In this document: in pieces, positions 8,564 through 17,593 of the stretch
Position numbering within the stretch: the first letter of the stretch is position 1
Layout: every line of letters begins with the position of its first letter
The notes under the pieces: generated by a model
Databases searched by the model: none
The model's input: only the letters and a program-made list of their open reading frames with translations
What the model was told of the DNA's origin: nothing
From: Syntrophaceae bacterium
Lineage (GTDB): Bacteria > Desulfobacterota > Syntrophia > Syntrophales > UBA5619
Reading direction: 5' to 3'
Length of the DNA: 41,599 bases
Assembly (NCBI GenBank): GCA_003141195.1
Contig: PLLC01000098.1
Location: forward strand, 6,676-48,274
Program-made: the position numbers and the translations under genes

Positions 8564-9058
8564 ATGAAGGCTCTGGTCACCTACTACTCCCAGACCGGGA
8601 ACACTGAGAAGCTTGCGCGCGCCATCTACGAAGCGATTCATGTGGAAAAGGAACTTCTCCCCGTTCAGGACGTCAAGGGTACCGTGGGCTACGACATCAT
8701 CTTCGTGGGATTCCCCGTCCACGCCCACAGCGTTCCCGCCAAGCTCTTCCCCTTCTTCAAGGGTCTGCCCGACGGACAGAACATCGCCCTCTTCTGCACC
8801 CACGGCTCGCTCCGGGGCGGCCATCTGCCGAAGCAGGCGCTGGAGCACGCGGTCGGTCTCGCCACCCGGGCGAAGATCCTCGGCACCTTCGGGGTCCGGG
8901 GCAAGGTGGATGCAAAGATCATCGAGGCGCTGGTGAAGCAAGCGGAGCACCGGGCATGGGCGGAAGAGGCGCAGGAGGCCAGCAATCATCCCGATGATGA
9001 CGACCTCGTCGACGGGAAGGAGTTCGCCCGGAGCGTCTTGGCAAAAATCGGCCGTTAG
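8564..9058 (+). CDS. Flavodoxin-like protein
   Basis: A 164-residue protein opening with the FMN phosphate-binding signature YYSQTGNTEKLA after a beta strand (MKALVT). DIIFVGFPVHAHSVPAK and IALFCTHGSLRGG follow, the second and third FMN loops of flavodoxin-fold proteins. It probably carries one FMN and transfers electrons in the cytoplasm; flavodoxin/nitric-oxide-synthase-type family members are typical. ATG 8564 is preceded by AGAGGAGG about 10 nt upstream. The Asp-rich segment HPDDDDLVDGKEF near the C-terminus is unusual for a short flavodoxin. It is followed by a terminator shared with alaS. Confidence 0.85.
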   Translation: MKALVTYYSQTGNTEKLARAIYEAIHVEKELLPVQDVKGTVGYDIIFVGFPVHAHSVPAKLFPFFKGLPDGQNIALFCTHGSLRGGHLPKQALEHAVGLATRAKILGTFGVRGKVDAKIIEALVKQAEHRAWAEEAQEASNHPDDDDLVDGKEFARSVLAKIGR

Positions 9059-9206
9059 GCCGTACTTCCGCCGCAACCAGTCCGGCCGGACGCCTGTCCC
9101 GGCCCGCGCCGCCCCTCTCCGCGACCCGGGGCAAACCGGGGAGCGCCTTTGCGGAGAATCATCACCCCTTCCCCTCCGGGAAGGCCGGGATGAAACAAAG
9201 ATAACC

Positions 9207-9241
9207 AAAGAACCCCGGAAGTGGACCTTCCGGGGTTCTTT
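9207..9241. terminator. Bidirectional terminator between flavodoxin and alaS
   Basis: A 15-bp perfect stem, AAAGAACCCCGGAAG (9207-9221) with its complement at 9227-9241, has a 5-nt loop. Its arms carry A and T runs on both sides, so it can work for the plus-strand flavodoxin gene and for the minus-strand alaS ending at 9248. Confidence 0.85.
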
Positions 9242-9247
9242 GTGGGT

Positions 9248-11884
9248 TCAAAGCAGATCGGAAAGTTTCTCCAGGGCCTGCTCCAGGAACTCCGGCTTCG
9301 GACCTCCCGCCTGGGCCATGTCGGGCCGGCCGCCGCCGCTCCCGCCGACGAGCGGGGCGATCGACTGGATGATCTTTCCCGCATGGTACCGGTCGGTGAG
9401 GTCCTTGGTGACCAGGCAAAGGAGCATCGCCTTCCCGTCCGCCCGGCTCCCGAGGAGGATGATCCCGGAGCGGAGCCGGTCGCGGAGCTTGTCGCCAAAA
9501 TCCCGGAGGGTCTTGACGTCGGAGGCCTCCACGACGGTCGCAAGGACCGCAACCCCGTGGATCTGCCGGACGCGTCCCATCAGATCGCCGGAATCCTTCG
9601 CCGCCAGTTTGCCCTTGAGCGCCTCGATCTCCCTCTCCAACTCCCGTTCCCGCCGGAGAAGCTTTTCCGTTCTGTCCGACGTCTCCAGGAGGCCGATCTT
9701 CAGGAGTCCGGCCGTCTTCCGGAGTTCGTCCTCAAGGCGTCGCACATGGGCGACAGCCGTTTTCCCCGTCACCGCCTCGATCCGGCGCACCCCGGCCGCC
9801 ACGGCCGATTCATGGACGATCTTTAAAAAGCCGATATCGCCCGTCCTTTTCACATGGGTCCCCCCGCAGAGCTCGCTGCTGAATCCGACCATCCCGACGA
9901 CACGGACCGTCTCCCCGTACTTCTCGTCGAAGACCGCCGTCGCCCCGGTCTTCACCGCCTCCGCAAGGGGCATGACAACGGTTTCGACGGGGACATTCGC
10001 CCGGATCATCCGGTTGGCCAGGTCCTCGATCCTGACCAGCTCTTCCTCCTCGATCCGGGAAAAATGGGTGAAATCGAAGCGGAGCCGTTCGGCGTTCACC
10101 AGGGAGCCGGACTGCTTGACATGCTCCCCGAGGACCGTCTTCAGCGCCGCTTGGAGGATGTGTGTGCCGGAATGGTTGGCCTCGGTCGCCCGACGGATCT
10201 CGTCATCCACCTTCAGGAGGACATCATCCCCCATCCGGATCTTTCCCTTTCGCAGCCGCCCGACATGGCTGATCAGTTTGTCGAGGGGGCGCTTCGTATC
10301 CGTAACCTCGAAGAGAAAGCCGTCGCCCTCGATCACGCCGGCATCGCCGACCTGGCCGCCGATCTCCCCGTAGAACGGGGTTTTGGAAACAATGACCTCT
10401 GCCTCATCCCCCTCTCCGATCTCCTCCGTAGGCTGTCCCTGCTTCAGGAGCATGGTCACACGCGAACGGCCTTCCGTCACCCCTTCGTAGCCGGCAAACT
10501 CCGTGACGGTCCCATTGAAGGTGAGCTGGTGGTAGACCTCGGAGATCGCCTCCTGGCCGCTCCCCTTCCAGGATTCGCGCGCCTTTTCCCGCTGGGCGGC
10601 CATCGCCCTCTCGAAGCCCTCCATGTCGAGGGAGATGCGGTCCTTCCGGACGATGTCCGCCGTGAGGTCGGTGGGAAAGCCGAAGGTGTCGTAGAGCTTG
10701 AAGACGATCTCGCCTGGGATCACCTCTCCCGCGGCCGTTTTCAGGGCGGTCACCTCCTCCTGGAGGATCCGGAGGCCGGCGTCGAGGGTCTCGATGAAGC
10801 GCTGCTCCTCGCTTTCCACGACCTTCCGGATAAAGGCGGCCTTGTCGACCAGGTCCGGGTAGGCCCCCTTCATCTCGTCGATCACGACCCCGCACACATC
10901 GTTGAGGAAGGGCCGGTCCATACCGAGGAGTTTCCCGTGGCGCGCCGCCCTCCGGAGGATCCGCCGGAGGACGTAGCCGCGCCCCTCGTTGCTCGGCAGA
11001 ACGCCGTCGCCGATCAGGAAGGCCACGGCGCGGCTGTGGTCGGCGATGACGCGGATGGAGATATCGTCTTCCCCGCTCCGTTTGTAGGTCCGGCCGCTGA
11101 TCTTCTCGATGAAGCGGATGATTCCCGTGAAGAGGTCGGATTCGTAGTTGCTCGTCACCCCCTGGACGACGGCGGCCAGCCGCTCCAGTCCCATCCCCGT
11201 GTCGATGTTCGGCTTCGGCAGGGGGGTCAGCTTCCCGGAGGCGTCGCGGTCGAACTGGGTGAAGACGAGGTTCCAGATCTCGAGGTGCCGGTCGCATTCG
11301 CAGTGCACGTCGCATGTCGGCTTTCCGCAGCCCGTCCCCTCCCCCTGGTCGTAGAGGATCTCGGAGCAGGGACCGCAGGGACCGGTCTCCCCCATCATCC
11401 AGAAATTGCTCTTCTCCCCCATCCGGACGATCCTCTCCGTCGGGACCCCCATCCCGTCATGCCAGATCCGGAAGGCTTCATCGTCGTCCGTATAGATCGT
11501 GATCCAGATTTTCTCCTTCGGCATCCCCATGGTAACGGTGAGGTACTCCCACGCCCAGGCGATTGCCTCCTTTTTGAAGTAATCCCCGAAGGAGAAGTTT
11601 CCCAGCATCTCGAAGAAGGTGTGGTGGCGCGCCGTGACGCCGACGTTTTCCAGGTCGTTGTGCTTCCCGCCCGCCCGGACGCACTTCTGCGAGGTCGCCG
11701 CCCGGTGGTAGCCCCGGTCCTCCAGCCCCAGAAAACAGTTTTTGAACTGCACCATTCCGGCGTTGGTGAAAAGGAGTGTCGGGTCGTCCTTGGGAACGAG
11801 AGGGGAACTGGCGATCCGCGCATGCCCCTTCCCTTCGAAAAATTTCAGAAAACTCTCCCGGATCTCACTCCCCGTCATCGTCAT
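9248..11884 (-). CDS. alaS: Alanyl-tRNA synthetase
   Basis: An 878-residue class II synthetase of normal bacterial length that charges tRNA-Ala. Visible are the N-terminal catalytic domain (IRESFLKFFEGKGHARI, SSPLVP, DPTLLFTNAGMVQFK, FFEMLGNFSFGDYFK, and ETGPCGPCSE with the unusual insert CGKPTCDVHCECDRHLEIWN), the editing-domain zinc motif (NHSGTHIL and CGGTHVKRTG) and a C-terminal DHHA1-like region with GGGRPDMAQAGG. The start ATG at 11884 overlaps the recX stop by 20 nt, showing translational coupling at the end of the recA-recX-alaS operon. An ATG two codons later is also possible. Confidence 0.97.
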   Translation of the reverse strand: MTMTGSEIRESFLKFFEGKGHARIASSPLVPKDDPTLLFTNAGMVQFKNCFLGLEDRGYHRAATSQKCVRAGGKHNDLENVGVTARHHTFFEMLGNFSFGDYFKKEAIAWAWEYLTVTMGMPKEKIWITIYTDDDEAFRIWHDGMGVPTERIVRMGEKSNFWMMGETGPCGPCSEILYDQGEGTGCGKPTCDVHCECDRHLEIWNLVFTQFDRDASGKLTPLPKPNIDTGMGLERLAAVVQGVTSNYESDLFTGIIRFIEKISGRTYKRSGEDDISIRVIADHSRAVAFLIGDGVLPSNEGRGYVLRRILRRAARHGKLLGMDRPFLNDVCGVVIDEMKGAYPDLVDKAAFIRKVVESEEQRFIETLDAGLRILQEEVTALKTAAGEVIPGEIVFKLYDTFGFPTDLTADIVRKDRISLDMEGFERAMAAQREKARESWKGSGQEAISEVYHQLTFNGTVTEFAGYEGVTEGRSRVTMLLKQGQPTEEIGEGDEAEVIVSKTPFYGEIGGQVGDAGVIEGDGFLFEVTDTKRPLDKLISHVGRLRKGKIRMGDDVLLKVDDEIRRATEANHSGTHILQAALKTVLGEHVKQSGSLVNAERLRFDFTHFSRIEEEELVRIEDLANRMIRANVPVETVVMPLAEAVKTGATAVFDEKYGETVRVVGMVGFSSELCGGTHVKRTGDIGFLKIVHESAVAAGVRRIEAVTGKTAVAHVRRLEDELRKTAGLLKIGLLETSDRTEKLLRRERELEREIEALKGKLAAKDSGDLMGRVRQIHGVAVLATVVEASDVKTLRDFGDKLRDRLRSGIILLGSRADGKAMLLCLVTKDLTDRYHAGKIIQSIAPLVGGSGGGRPDMAQAGGPKPEFLEQALEKLSDLL

Positions 11885-12365
11885 GGAACCCTTCCTCCTC
11901 TGTTTTTTTCAGTGTCTTCAAGATGAGGCCCGTGGGGAATCCCTTCCCCATCAGACCTCTGGCCAATCCGGCCTTTTCCCGTTCGGTAAGCGATGCGACC
12001 GGCCGTCCCCGGATCTTCTTCCGGAGCAGCCGTTTTGCCGCCTCCTCCTCGTCGAGCTCCCCGCGGACCTCCGCGATCACCCGCGCAGATAGCCCCGCGT
12101 CGATCCCCCTCTCCCGGAGATCAAAGGCGATCCGCCGGTCTCCGGCGAGACGGCTGACCGCAAGCACCCGCGCCCGCTGCCTCGCGAAGGCCTCGTCGTT
12201 CAGGTAGCCGAGCTCCCGGCACCGCCGCATAACCCCCTCGACAACCGGCGCCGCGAAACCGCCCGCCCGCAGTTTTGCGCGCAATTCCTTCTCACTGTGC
12301 GCCCGGAGGGTCAGGAGGCGGAAGGCCTTTCCTTCGGCCCGACAGAGCTCGCGGTCCTCGTTCAT
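11865..12365 (-). CDS. recX: Regulatory protein RecX
   Basis: A 166-residue all-helical protein of RecX type with three tandem helical repeats (SEKELRAKLRAGGFAAPVVE, RELGYLNDEAFAR, and RLLRKKIRG with RGLMGKGFPTGLILKTL). RecX binds RecA filaments and caps or inhibits them. The start ATG at 12365 lies 3 nt from the recA stop and the end overlaps alaS by 20 nt, so it is clearly part of a recA-recX-alaS transcript. Confidence 0.92.
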   Translation of the reverse strand: MNEDRELCRAEGKAFRLLTLRAHSEKELRAKLRAGGFAAPVVEGVMRRCRELGYLNDEAFARQRARVLAVSRLAGDRRIAFDLRERGIDAGLSARVIAEVRGELDEEEAAKRLLRKKIRGRPVASLTEREKAGLARGLMGKGFPTGLILKTLKKTEEEGFHDDDGE

Positions 12366-12368
12366 ATC

Positions 12369-13403
<1,035 letters not shown>

Positions 13404-13469
13404 AGACACCTCCTTCGTCCCTCTCCCCGGTTCGTGCTGTTGTTTGGATTTTTCCCTCACGTTTCGGCG

Positions 13470-14063
13470 TTATGCCCCCTCCTGCCCCGCAAAGGGATAC
13501 CCTGCAAGCCGCGTATAAACCGCCCCCCGGGGCGTCAGATCGCTTTGAAACAGGCCGAGGCCGGAGGCGACAAACCGTCCCGCCGTATACGTTTCTCTCT
13601 TTTCCAGCGCCTCCGCGAGACCGATCAGCCCTTTCGGCGATTTGATCCGCCCCAGGGTGAGATGCGGCCGGAAGGGCCGCTCCTCCCTTGGAAAGCCGAT
13701 CTCCTGGAGCGCCCGTTCCAGCTCCTTCTGGAAAGTCACCAGCCGCGCCACATCCCCGTTCATCCCCAGCCAAATGATCCGGGGCCGGTTCATGTCGGGA
13801 AAGACCCCCGCGCCGCCGATCGCGAGTTCGAAAGGCTCGACCGCCGCCGCGGCCTTCTCCGCGACCGCCGAGATGTTCGCGACCGCGTTTCCGGAGATGT
13901 CGCCGAAGAACTTCAGGGTCAGGTGGATCGACTCCGGCCGGACCCAGCGGAGATCCCCGTGGATGAGTTTCTGCAACCGGTTCTGAACCTGCCCGATTTC
14001 CCGGAGGATCTCCTCCGGCGGATCGAGCGCCAGAAAGGAGCGGATCGTCTGCTCATCCGTCAT
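13470..14063 (-). CDS. thpR: RNA 2',3'-cyclic phosphodiesterase (2H family, LigT/ThpR)
   Basis: A 197-residue 2H phosphoesterase. The two catalytic HxTx motifs are visible as HLTLKFFGD (about 47-50) and HLTLGRIKSP (about 134-137). It opens 2',3'-cyclic phosphate ends on RNA. The N-terminus RSFLALDPPEEIL and the C-terminal LFQSDLTPRGAVYTRL are classic for the family. It overlaps the cinA stop by 11 nt and precedes recA by 66 nt, a recurrent gene order in deltaproteobacteria. Confidence 0.93.
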   Translation of the reverse strand: MTDEQTIRSFLALDPPEEILREIGQVQNRLQKLIHGDLRWVRPESIHLTLKFFGDISGNAVANISAVAEKAAAAVEPFELAIGGAGVFPDMNRPRIIWLGMNGDVARLVTFQKELERALQEIGFPREERPFRPHLTLGRIKSPKGLIGLAEALEKRETYTAGRFVASGLGLFQSDLTPRGAVYTRLAGYPFAGQEGA

Positions 14064-15312
14064 CGCGCGACTCCTCCGAGAGATATCGCCAGACCATCAG
14101 GAGGGCGGCCTGGGAGGCCATAACCTTGTTCCGCCGCCTCTCCCAGCGGAAGGCGTAAGGACGGCAGACCGGCGTTCCGCCGTCGGCCAGCGCGATGAAG
14201 ACCGTCCCCACCGGCTTCGCCTCTGTCCCGCCGGAGGGACCCGCGATCCCCGTCACGGCGAGACCCAGACTGGTTCCCGCCGACTTCCGGACCCCTTCTG
14301 CCATCAGACGCGCCGTTTCGGCGCTCACCGCACCGTGCTCGCGGATCACCGCCTCCGGAACGCCGAGGAGGGCGGTCTTGGCCGCGTTGCCGTAGGTCAC
14401 GACCCCGCGTTCGAGAAAGGCGGAGCTGCCGGGGATGTCCGTGAGACGATCCGTGATCAGGCCGCCCGTGCAGGACTCGGCCACGGCGAGCGTAAGATTC
14501 CGCTCCGCCATCCGCCGGGCAACGTTTCCCGCGAGCGACTCCTCTCCTTTGGCGAAGATATATTTCGAAAGCCTTGCCTCGACCCTCGCCCCCGCCTCGC
14601 GAAGCTTTTCCCCGGCCACGTCCGCAGATGCCTCCCGCGCCGTCAGGACGAGGTGGTTTTCCGGAAAGTTCGGGTAGAAACCGATCCCGACGCCGAGGCC
14701 AGCGAGATCTGCATCGGCCATCGCCTCGTCCACCGCCGCCTCGGGGAGTCCGAAGAGCTTGAAGGTAACCGTCTCCACGTGCAGGGCGGCCTCCGGAAAC
14801 GCCTTCCGGAAAAGAGGGATCACCCTCTCAAAGAGCATCCGCCGCGCCTCGGCGGGGACGCCCGGGATGACCGCAACGATCCGTCCCGCCCGCCGCAGGG
14901 CGAAGCCGGCCGCCGTCCCCGTCGGGTTGGGGATGATCTCCGCCCCCTCCGGGAAGACGGCCTGTTTGGCGTTGTTCTCTGTCCATCGGAGCCCTCGTCC
15001 TTCAAAAATGGCCCGGATATGCGCGAGGACGGCGGGATCGCTGTACAGCCTCAGGCCGAAGGCCTTGGCCACGGCCGTCGTCGTGATGTCGTCGGCCGTG
15101 GGGCCAAGCCCCCCGGTCACGATCACAGCATCAACACGCGCCAGCAGATGGGCAAGCGCATCATGGATGGCGCCGTCGTCATCGCCCACGGACATCATCC
15201 CCGCGACCGACCATCCCTGCTCCTGCATCGCGCGGGCGATCAGGGCGGAATTGGTATCCTGGATCCGGCCGCTCGTCAACTCGTTTCCGATCGTCAATAT
15301 GCCGATTTTCAT
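14053..15312 (-). CDS. cinA: CinA family protein (NMN amidohydrolase-like, with molybdopterin-binding-like domain)
   Basis: A 419-residue protein. Residues 1-170 form the MoCF-like domain (MKIGILTIGNELTSGRIQDT, TGGLGPTADDITT, FPEGAEIIPNPTGTAAGF, VIPGVPAE). The C-terminal about 160 residues form the CinA/PncC domain (LAVAESCTGGLITDRLT, GVVTYGNAAKTALLGV, GIAGPSGG). The C-domain of relatives deamidates NMN in pyridine-nucleotide recycling; the N-domain of relatives hydrolyses ADP-ribose. ATG 15312 has GAGG upstream. The same reading frame stays open beyond the start, but that part is out-of-frame pgpA and not protein-like. It overlaps thpR by 11 nt. Confidence 0.93.
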   Translation of the reverse strand: MKIGILTIGNELTSGRIQDTNSALIARAMQEQGWSVAGMMSVGDDDGAIHDALAHLLARVDAVIVTGGLGPTADDITTTAVAKAFGLRLYSDPAVLAHIRAIFEGRGLRWTENNAKQAVFPEGAEIIPNPTGTAAGFALRRAGRIVAVIPGVPAEARRMLFERVIPLFRKAFPEAALHVETVTFKLFGLPEAAVDEAMADADLAGLGVGIGFYPNFPENHLVLTAREASADVAGEKLREAGARVEARLSKYIFAKGEESLAGNVARRMAERNLTLAVAESCTGGLITDRLTDIPGSSAFLERGVVTYGNAAKTALLGVPEAVIREHGAVSAETARLMAEGVRKSAGTSLGLAVTGIAGPSGGTEAKPVGTVFIALADGGTPVCRPYAFRWERRRNKVMASQAALLMVWRYLSEESRDDG

Positions 15313-15365
15313 GCAATACCTCGATATCCGATTTTCACAAGAGGCGCACCTTCGCACCCCCGTTC

Positions 15366-15836
15366 TCATATCCCCAGCCACCGGATCAGAACCTGAAGCG
15401 CCAGATTGCCGTAGACACCCGCCGCCAGATCGTCCGCAACCACCCCGCAACCGCCCGGGAGCCGCTCCTGAAAGAGCCGCGCCGGGAAGGGCTTTACGAT
15501 ATCGAACAGCCGGAACAGCACAAAGCCCAGGGCCATATGGGGAACCGTCGGCGCAACCAGGAAAAGGGTCCACTGGAGACCGGCGATCTCGTCGATCACG
15601 ATGCACGGTGCGTCCTTCCGGCCGAAGATCTTCTCCGCCTCGTCCGAGACATGCCAGGCGAGGCAGGTGAAGGCCAGAACCGTGATCAGCCAGAGCGGCC
15701 AGGGGAGGACCGAAAAGACCCAATACAGCGGGATGCCGACCAGTGTTCCCGCCGTCCCCGGCGCCAGGGGCGCAAGCCCGCTCCCGAAACCCGTGGCCAA
15801 TATCTTGACGAATCTTTCGTTCAGGGGACACCTCAC
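15366..15836 (-). CDS. pgpA: Phosphatidylglycerophosphatase A
   Basis: A 156-residue inner-membrane phosphatase that dephosphorylates phosphatidylglycerophosphate. Family hallmarks are GSGLAPLAPGTAGTLVG, the acidic IVIDEIAGLQWTL segment, LFRLFDIVKPFPA and ADDLAAGVYGNLALQVL, with several membrane helices. The start is uncertain. GTG at 15836 gives MRCPLNERFVK but has no good Shine-Dalgarno. A GAGG lies within codons 1-3 of that reading and could serve a CTG at 15824 (LNERFVK). It is the first gene of the pgpA-cinA-thpR-recA-recX-alaS run and the likely promoter region lies in the repeat-bearing spacer upstream. Confidence 0.9.
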   Translation of the reverse strand: MRCPLNERFVKILATGFGSGLAPLAPGTAGTLVGIPLYWVFSVLPWPLWLITVLAFTCLAWHVSDEAEKIFGRKDAPCIVIDEIAGLQWTLFLVAPTVPHMALGFVLFRLFDIVKPFPARLFQERLPGGCGVVADDLAAGVYGNLALQVLIRWLGI

Positions 15837-15841
15837 CGGCT

Positions 15842-16000
15842 GTTGAAAAAGCCCGTCTGCGGCGTTCCCCCATCCTTCCCTTCGGCAAGCTCAGGGCAGG
15901 CTATTTGCCTGTCATGGTGAGCCCGTCGAACCATCAGAGGCCTTGCATCCGGACATCCCGTATCCAGCACGGGACAAGCTTTTGAACAACCTTTTTCAAC
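15842..16000. repeat. MITE- or REP-like element with 10-bp inverted ends
   Basis: GTTGAAAAAG at 15842-15851 and its exact complement CTTTTTCAAC at 15991-16000 bound 159 bp. Inside, 15891-15932 holds an imperfect palindrome (CGGCAAGCTCA ... CAGGC-loop-GCCTG ... TGGTGAGCCCGTCG). It resembles the AAGCTCAGG / GGTGAGC(C)CGTCGAACC intergenic palindromes common in environmental proteobacteria. A second hairpin, TCCCGT/ACGGGA, lies near 15957-15974. It sits between divergent pgpA and dinB. No ORF is inside. Copy number elsewhere cannot be judged here. Confidence 0.5.
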
Positions 16001-16126
16001 CCTCTCCTCAAGCGGATCCGGGCGGGAAATTACACATGCCGGCGGTAAACTAACCTCTTTTCCCCCGCCCTGTCAATGACGACTTACCGACTTTTTGCGA
16101 AACCGTCTCCGGTTTTGAAAAATCCC

Positions 16127-16155
16127 TTGACAATAGAACGATAGTTCTATTATAT
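16127..16155 (+). promoter_or_regulatory. dinB promoter with LexA-type operator in the spacer
   Basis: TTGACA at 16127-16132 and TTATAT at 16150-16155 have a 17-bp spacer. A perfect-armed palindrome, AATAGAAC (16132-16139), GATA, GTTCTATT (16144-16151), fills the spacer. GAAC-N4-GTTC is the core of the LexA box known from Gram-positive bacteria. Placed over the promoter of an error-prone polymerase, it is best read as an SOS operator. lexA itself is not in the window. Confidence 0.72.
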
Positions 16156-16203
16156 CTGAAATCGGGAAAAGGCAAGCAGTTTTTGTTCGGAACAGGCCGC
16201 ACC

Positions 16204-17514
16204 ATGAATGATGTCATTTTCAGCCTCCACAACTGGCCGCGGGCGATCCTCCACATCGACGGGGACGCCTTCTTCACCTCCTGCGAAGAGGCCATCCACC
16301 CGAAGCTGAAGGGGAAACCGCTCATCACGGGGGGCGAGCGAGGGATTGTCGCCTGCGCGAGCTACGCGGCCAAACGGCTGGGGATCAAACGGGGGGTTAC
16401 CCTCCACGAGGCGAAGCGGATCTGCCCGGGGCTGATCGTCCTCCCCTCCGACTACGAGACCTACAGCCTCTTCTCCCGGCGGATGTTCAACATCATACGC
16501 CGCTTCACCCCCCAGGTGGAGGAGTATTCCATCGACGAGGCCTTCGCCGACCTGACCGGGATGAGGCGAGCCCTCCGGGCCTCCTATGAATCGATCTCCC
16601 TGATGATCCAGACGGAGATCGCGCGGGAGATGGGAATCACCGTCTCCGCAGGCCTCAGCATCACCAAGGTCCTCGCCAAGGTCGCCTCCAAACACCGGAA
16701 ACCCATGGGTTTCACCGTCATCCCGGGGAGGGCCATCGCCGCCTATCTGGAGACGCTGCCCGTGGAAAAGGTCTGGGGGATCGGCCCGGCGACGACGGAC
16801 TACCTCTCCAAGATGGGCGTCAAGACCGCGCTGGAATTCGCCCGCCTCTCCGAAAAAACGGTCCGGGAGCGGTTCACGAAGCCGGGTGTGGAGATCTGGC
16901 GGGAGCTCCGGGGGGAGTCGGTCTATCCGGTCCTGCCGGAGGAGAAGAGCAGCTACACCTCGATCAGCAAGACGAAGACCTTCGCCCCGCCGACCTCCGA
17001 CCGGGATTACCTCTTCGCCCACCTGCTCCGGAACCTGGAGTCGGCCTGCATCAAGGCGCGGCGCTACGGCCTCGCTCCCCGGCGGATCGGCGCCTTCCTG
17101 AAGAAGCAGAACTTCGACACGGAGGGCCGGGAGGCGAAACTCAACCGCCCCTCTTCCCTCCCGCCGGAGCTCTCCGAGCTGCTCCGCGGCCTGTTCAACG
17201 GGATGTACAAGCGCTACGAGATTTACCGGGCGACCGGCGTCGTCCTGATGGACCTCGTCCAGGATACGCGGATCCAGTACTCCCTCTTCGAGGACCCCCT
17301 CCGGGCGGAGAAGATCCGGGAACTCTACGAGGCGGTCGACGCCCTCAGCGGCAAATACGGCAAGCACACCCTCCACCTCGGCGCCTCCCACCCCCTCGAG
17401 GTCCGGGGCAAAGGCCGCCGCGGAACGCCCACCGTCCGCGAACAGACGCAGCTCTACGGCGAAACCCGCCGCAAACACCTGGGCCTCCCCCTCTTCCAGC
17501 ATGATCTGACCTAA
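16204..17514 (+). CDS. dinB: DNA polymerase IV (Y family)
   Basis: A 436-residue translesion polymerase. The first metal-binding motif is IDGDAFF (usual family form DMDAFF/DMNAFF), YAAKRLGIKRG is the finger region, and YSIDEAFADLTG carries the catalytic DE. AGLSITKVLAKVASKHRKP and a helix-hairpin-helix (VEKVWGIGPATTDYLSKMG) follow. The little-finger domain runs to about 345, and the tail ends PLFQHDLT, a place where beta-clamp motifs occur. ATG 16204 lies about 42 nt from the predicted transcription start; a TTG at 16183 in frame is possible because the Shine-Dalgarno before 16204 is poor. It is expressed alone, with a probable LexA site. Confidence 0.93.
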   Translation: MNDVIFSLHNWPRAILHIDGDAFFTSCEEAIHPKLKGKPLITGGERGIVACASYAAKRLGIKRGVTLHEAKRICPGLIVLPSDYETYSLFSRRMFNIIRRFTPQVEEYSIDEAFADLTGMRRALRASYESISLMIQTEIAREMGITVSAGLSITKVLAKVASKHRKPMGFTVIPGRAIAAYLETLPVEKVWGIGPATTDYLSKMGVKTALEFARLSEKTVRERFTKPGVEIWRELRGESVYPVLPEEKSSYTSISKTKTFAPPTSDRDYLFAHLLRNLESACIKARRYGLAPRRIGAFLKKQNFDTEGREAKLNRPSSLPPELSELLRGLFNGMYKRYEIYRATGVVLMDLVQDTRIQYSLFEDPLRAEKIRELYEAVDALSGKYGKHTLHLGASHPLEVRGKGRRGTPTVREQTQLYGETRRKHLGLPLFQHDLT

Positions 17515-17593
17515 TCCGGCATGGCTTTCATGCCCGATGGCCTTGCCTGGAAACCATCTTCGAAAAATTCCGGGGCGCGGCGTGCCCTTCGCC

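Noticed and set aside
9854-11926. 690-codon plus-strand frame opposite alaS
   Set aside because: Low-complexity Asp/Pro/Leu/Arg-rich translation typical of a shadow; alaS on the minus strand is unambiguous.
15313-15888. Extension of the cinA frame upstream of its ATG as a fusion
   Set aside because: That stretch is pgpA in another frame; the extension has no domain, and a good start with Shine-Dalgarno exists at 15312.
17519-17535. GGCATG/CATGCC hairpin as the dinB terminator
   Set aside because: Only 6 bp and no T-tract; too weak to list as a terminator.
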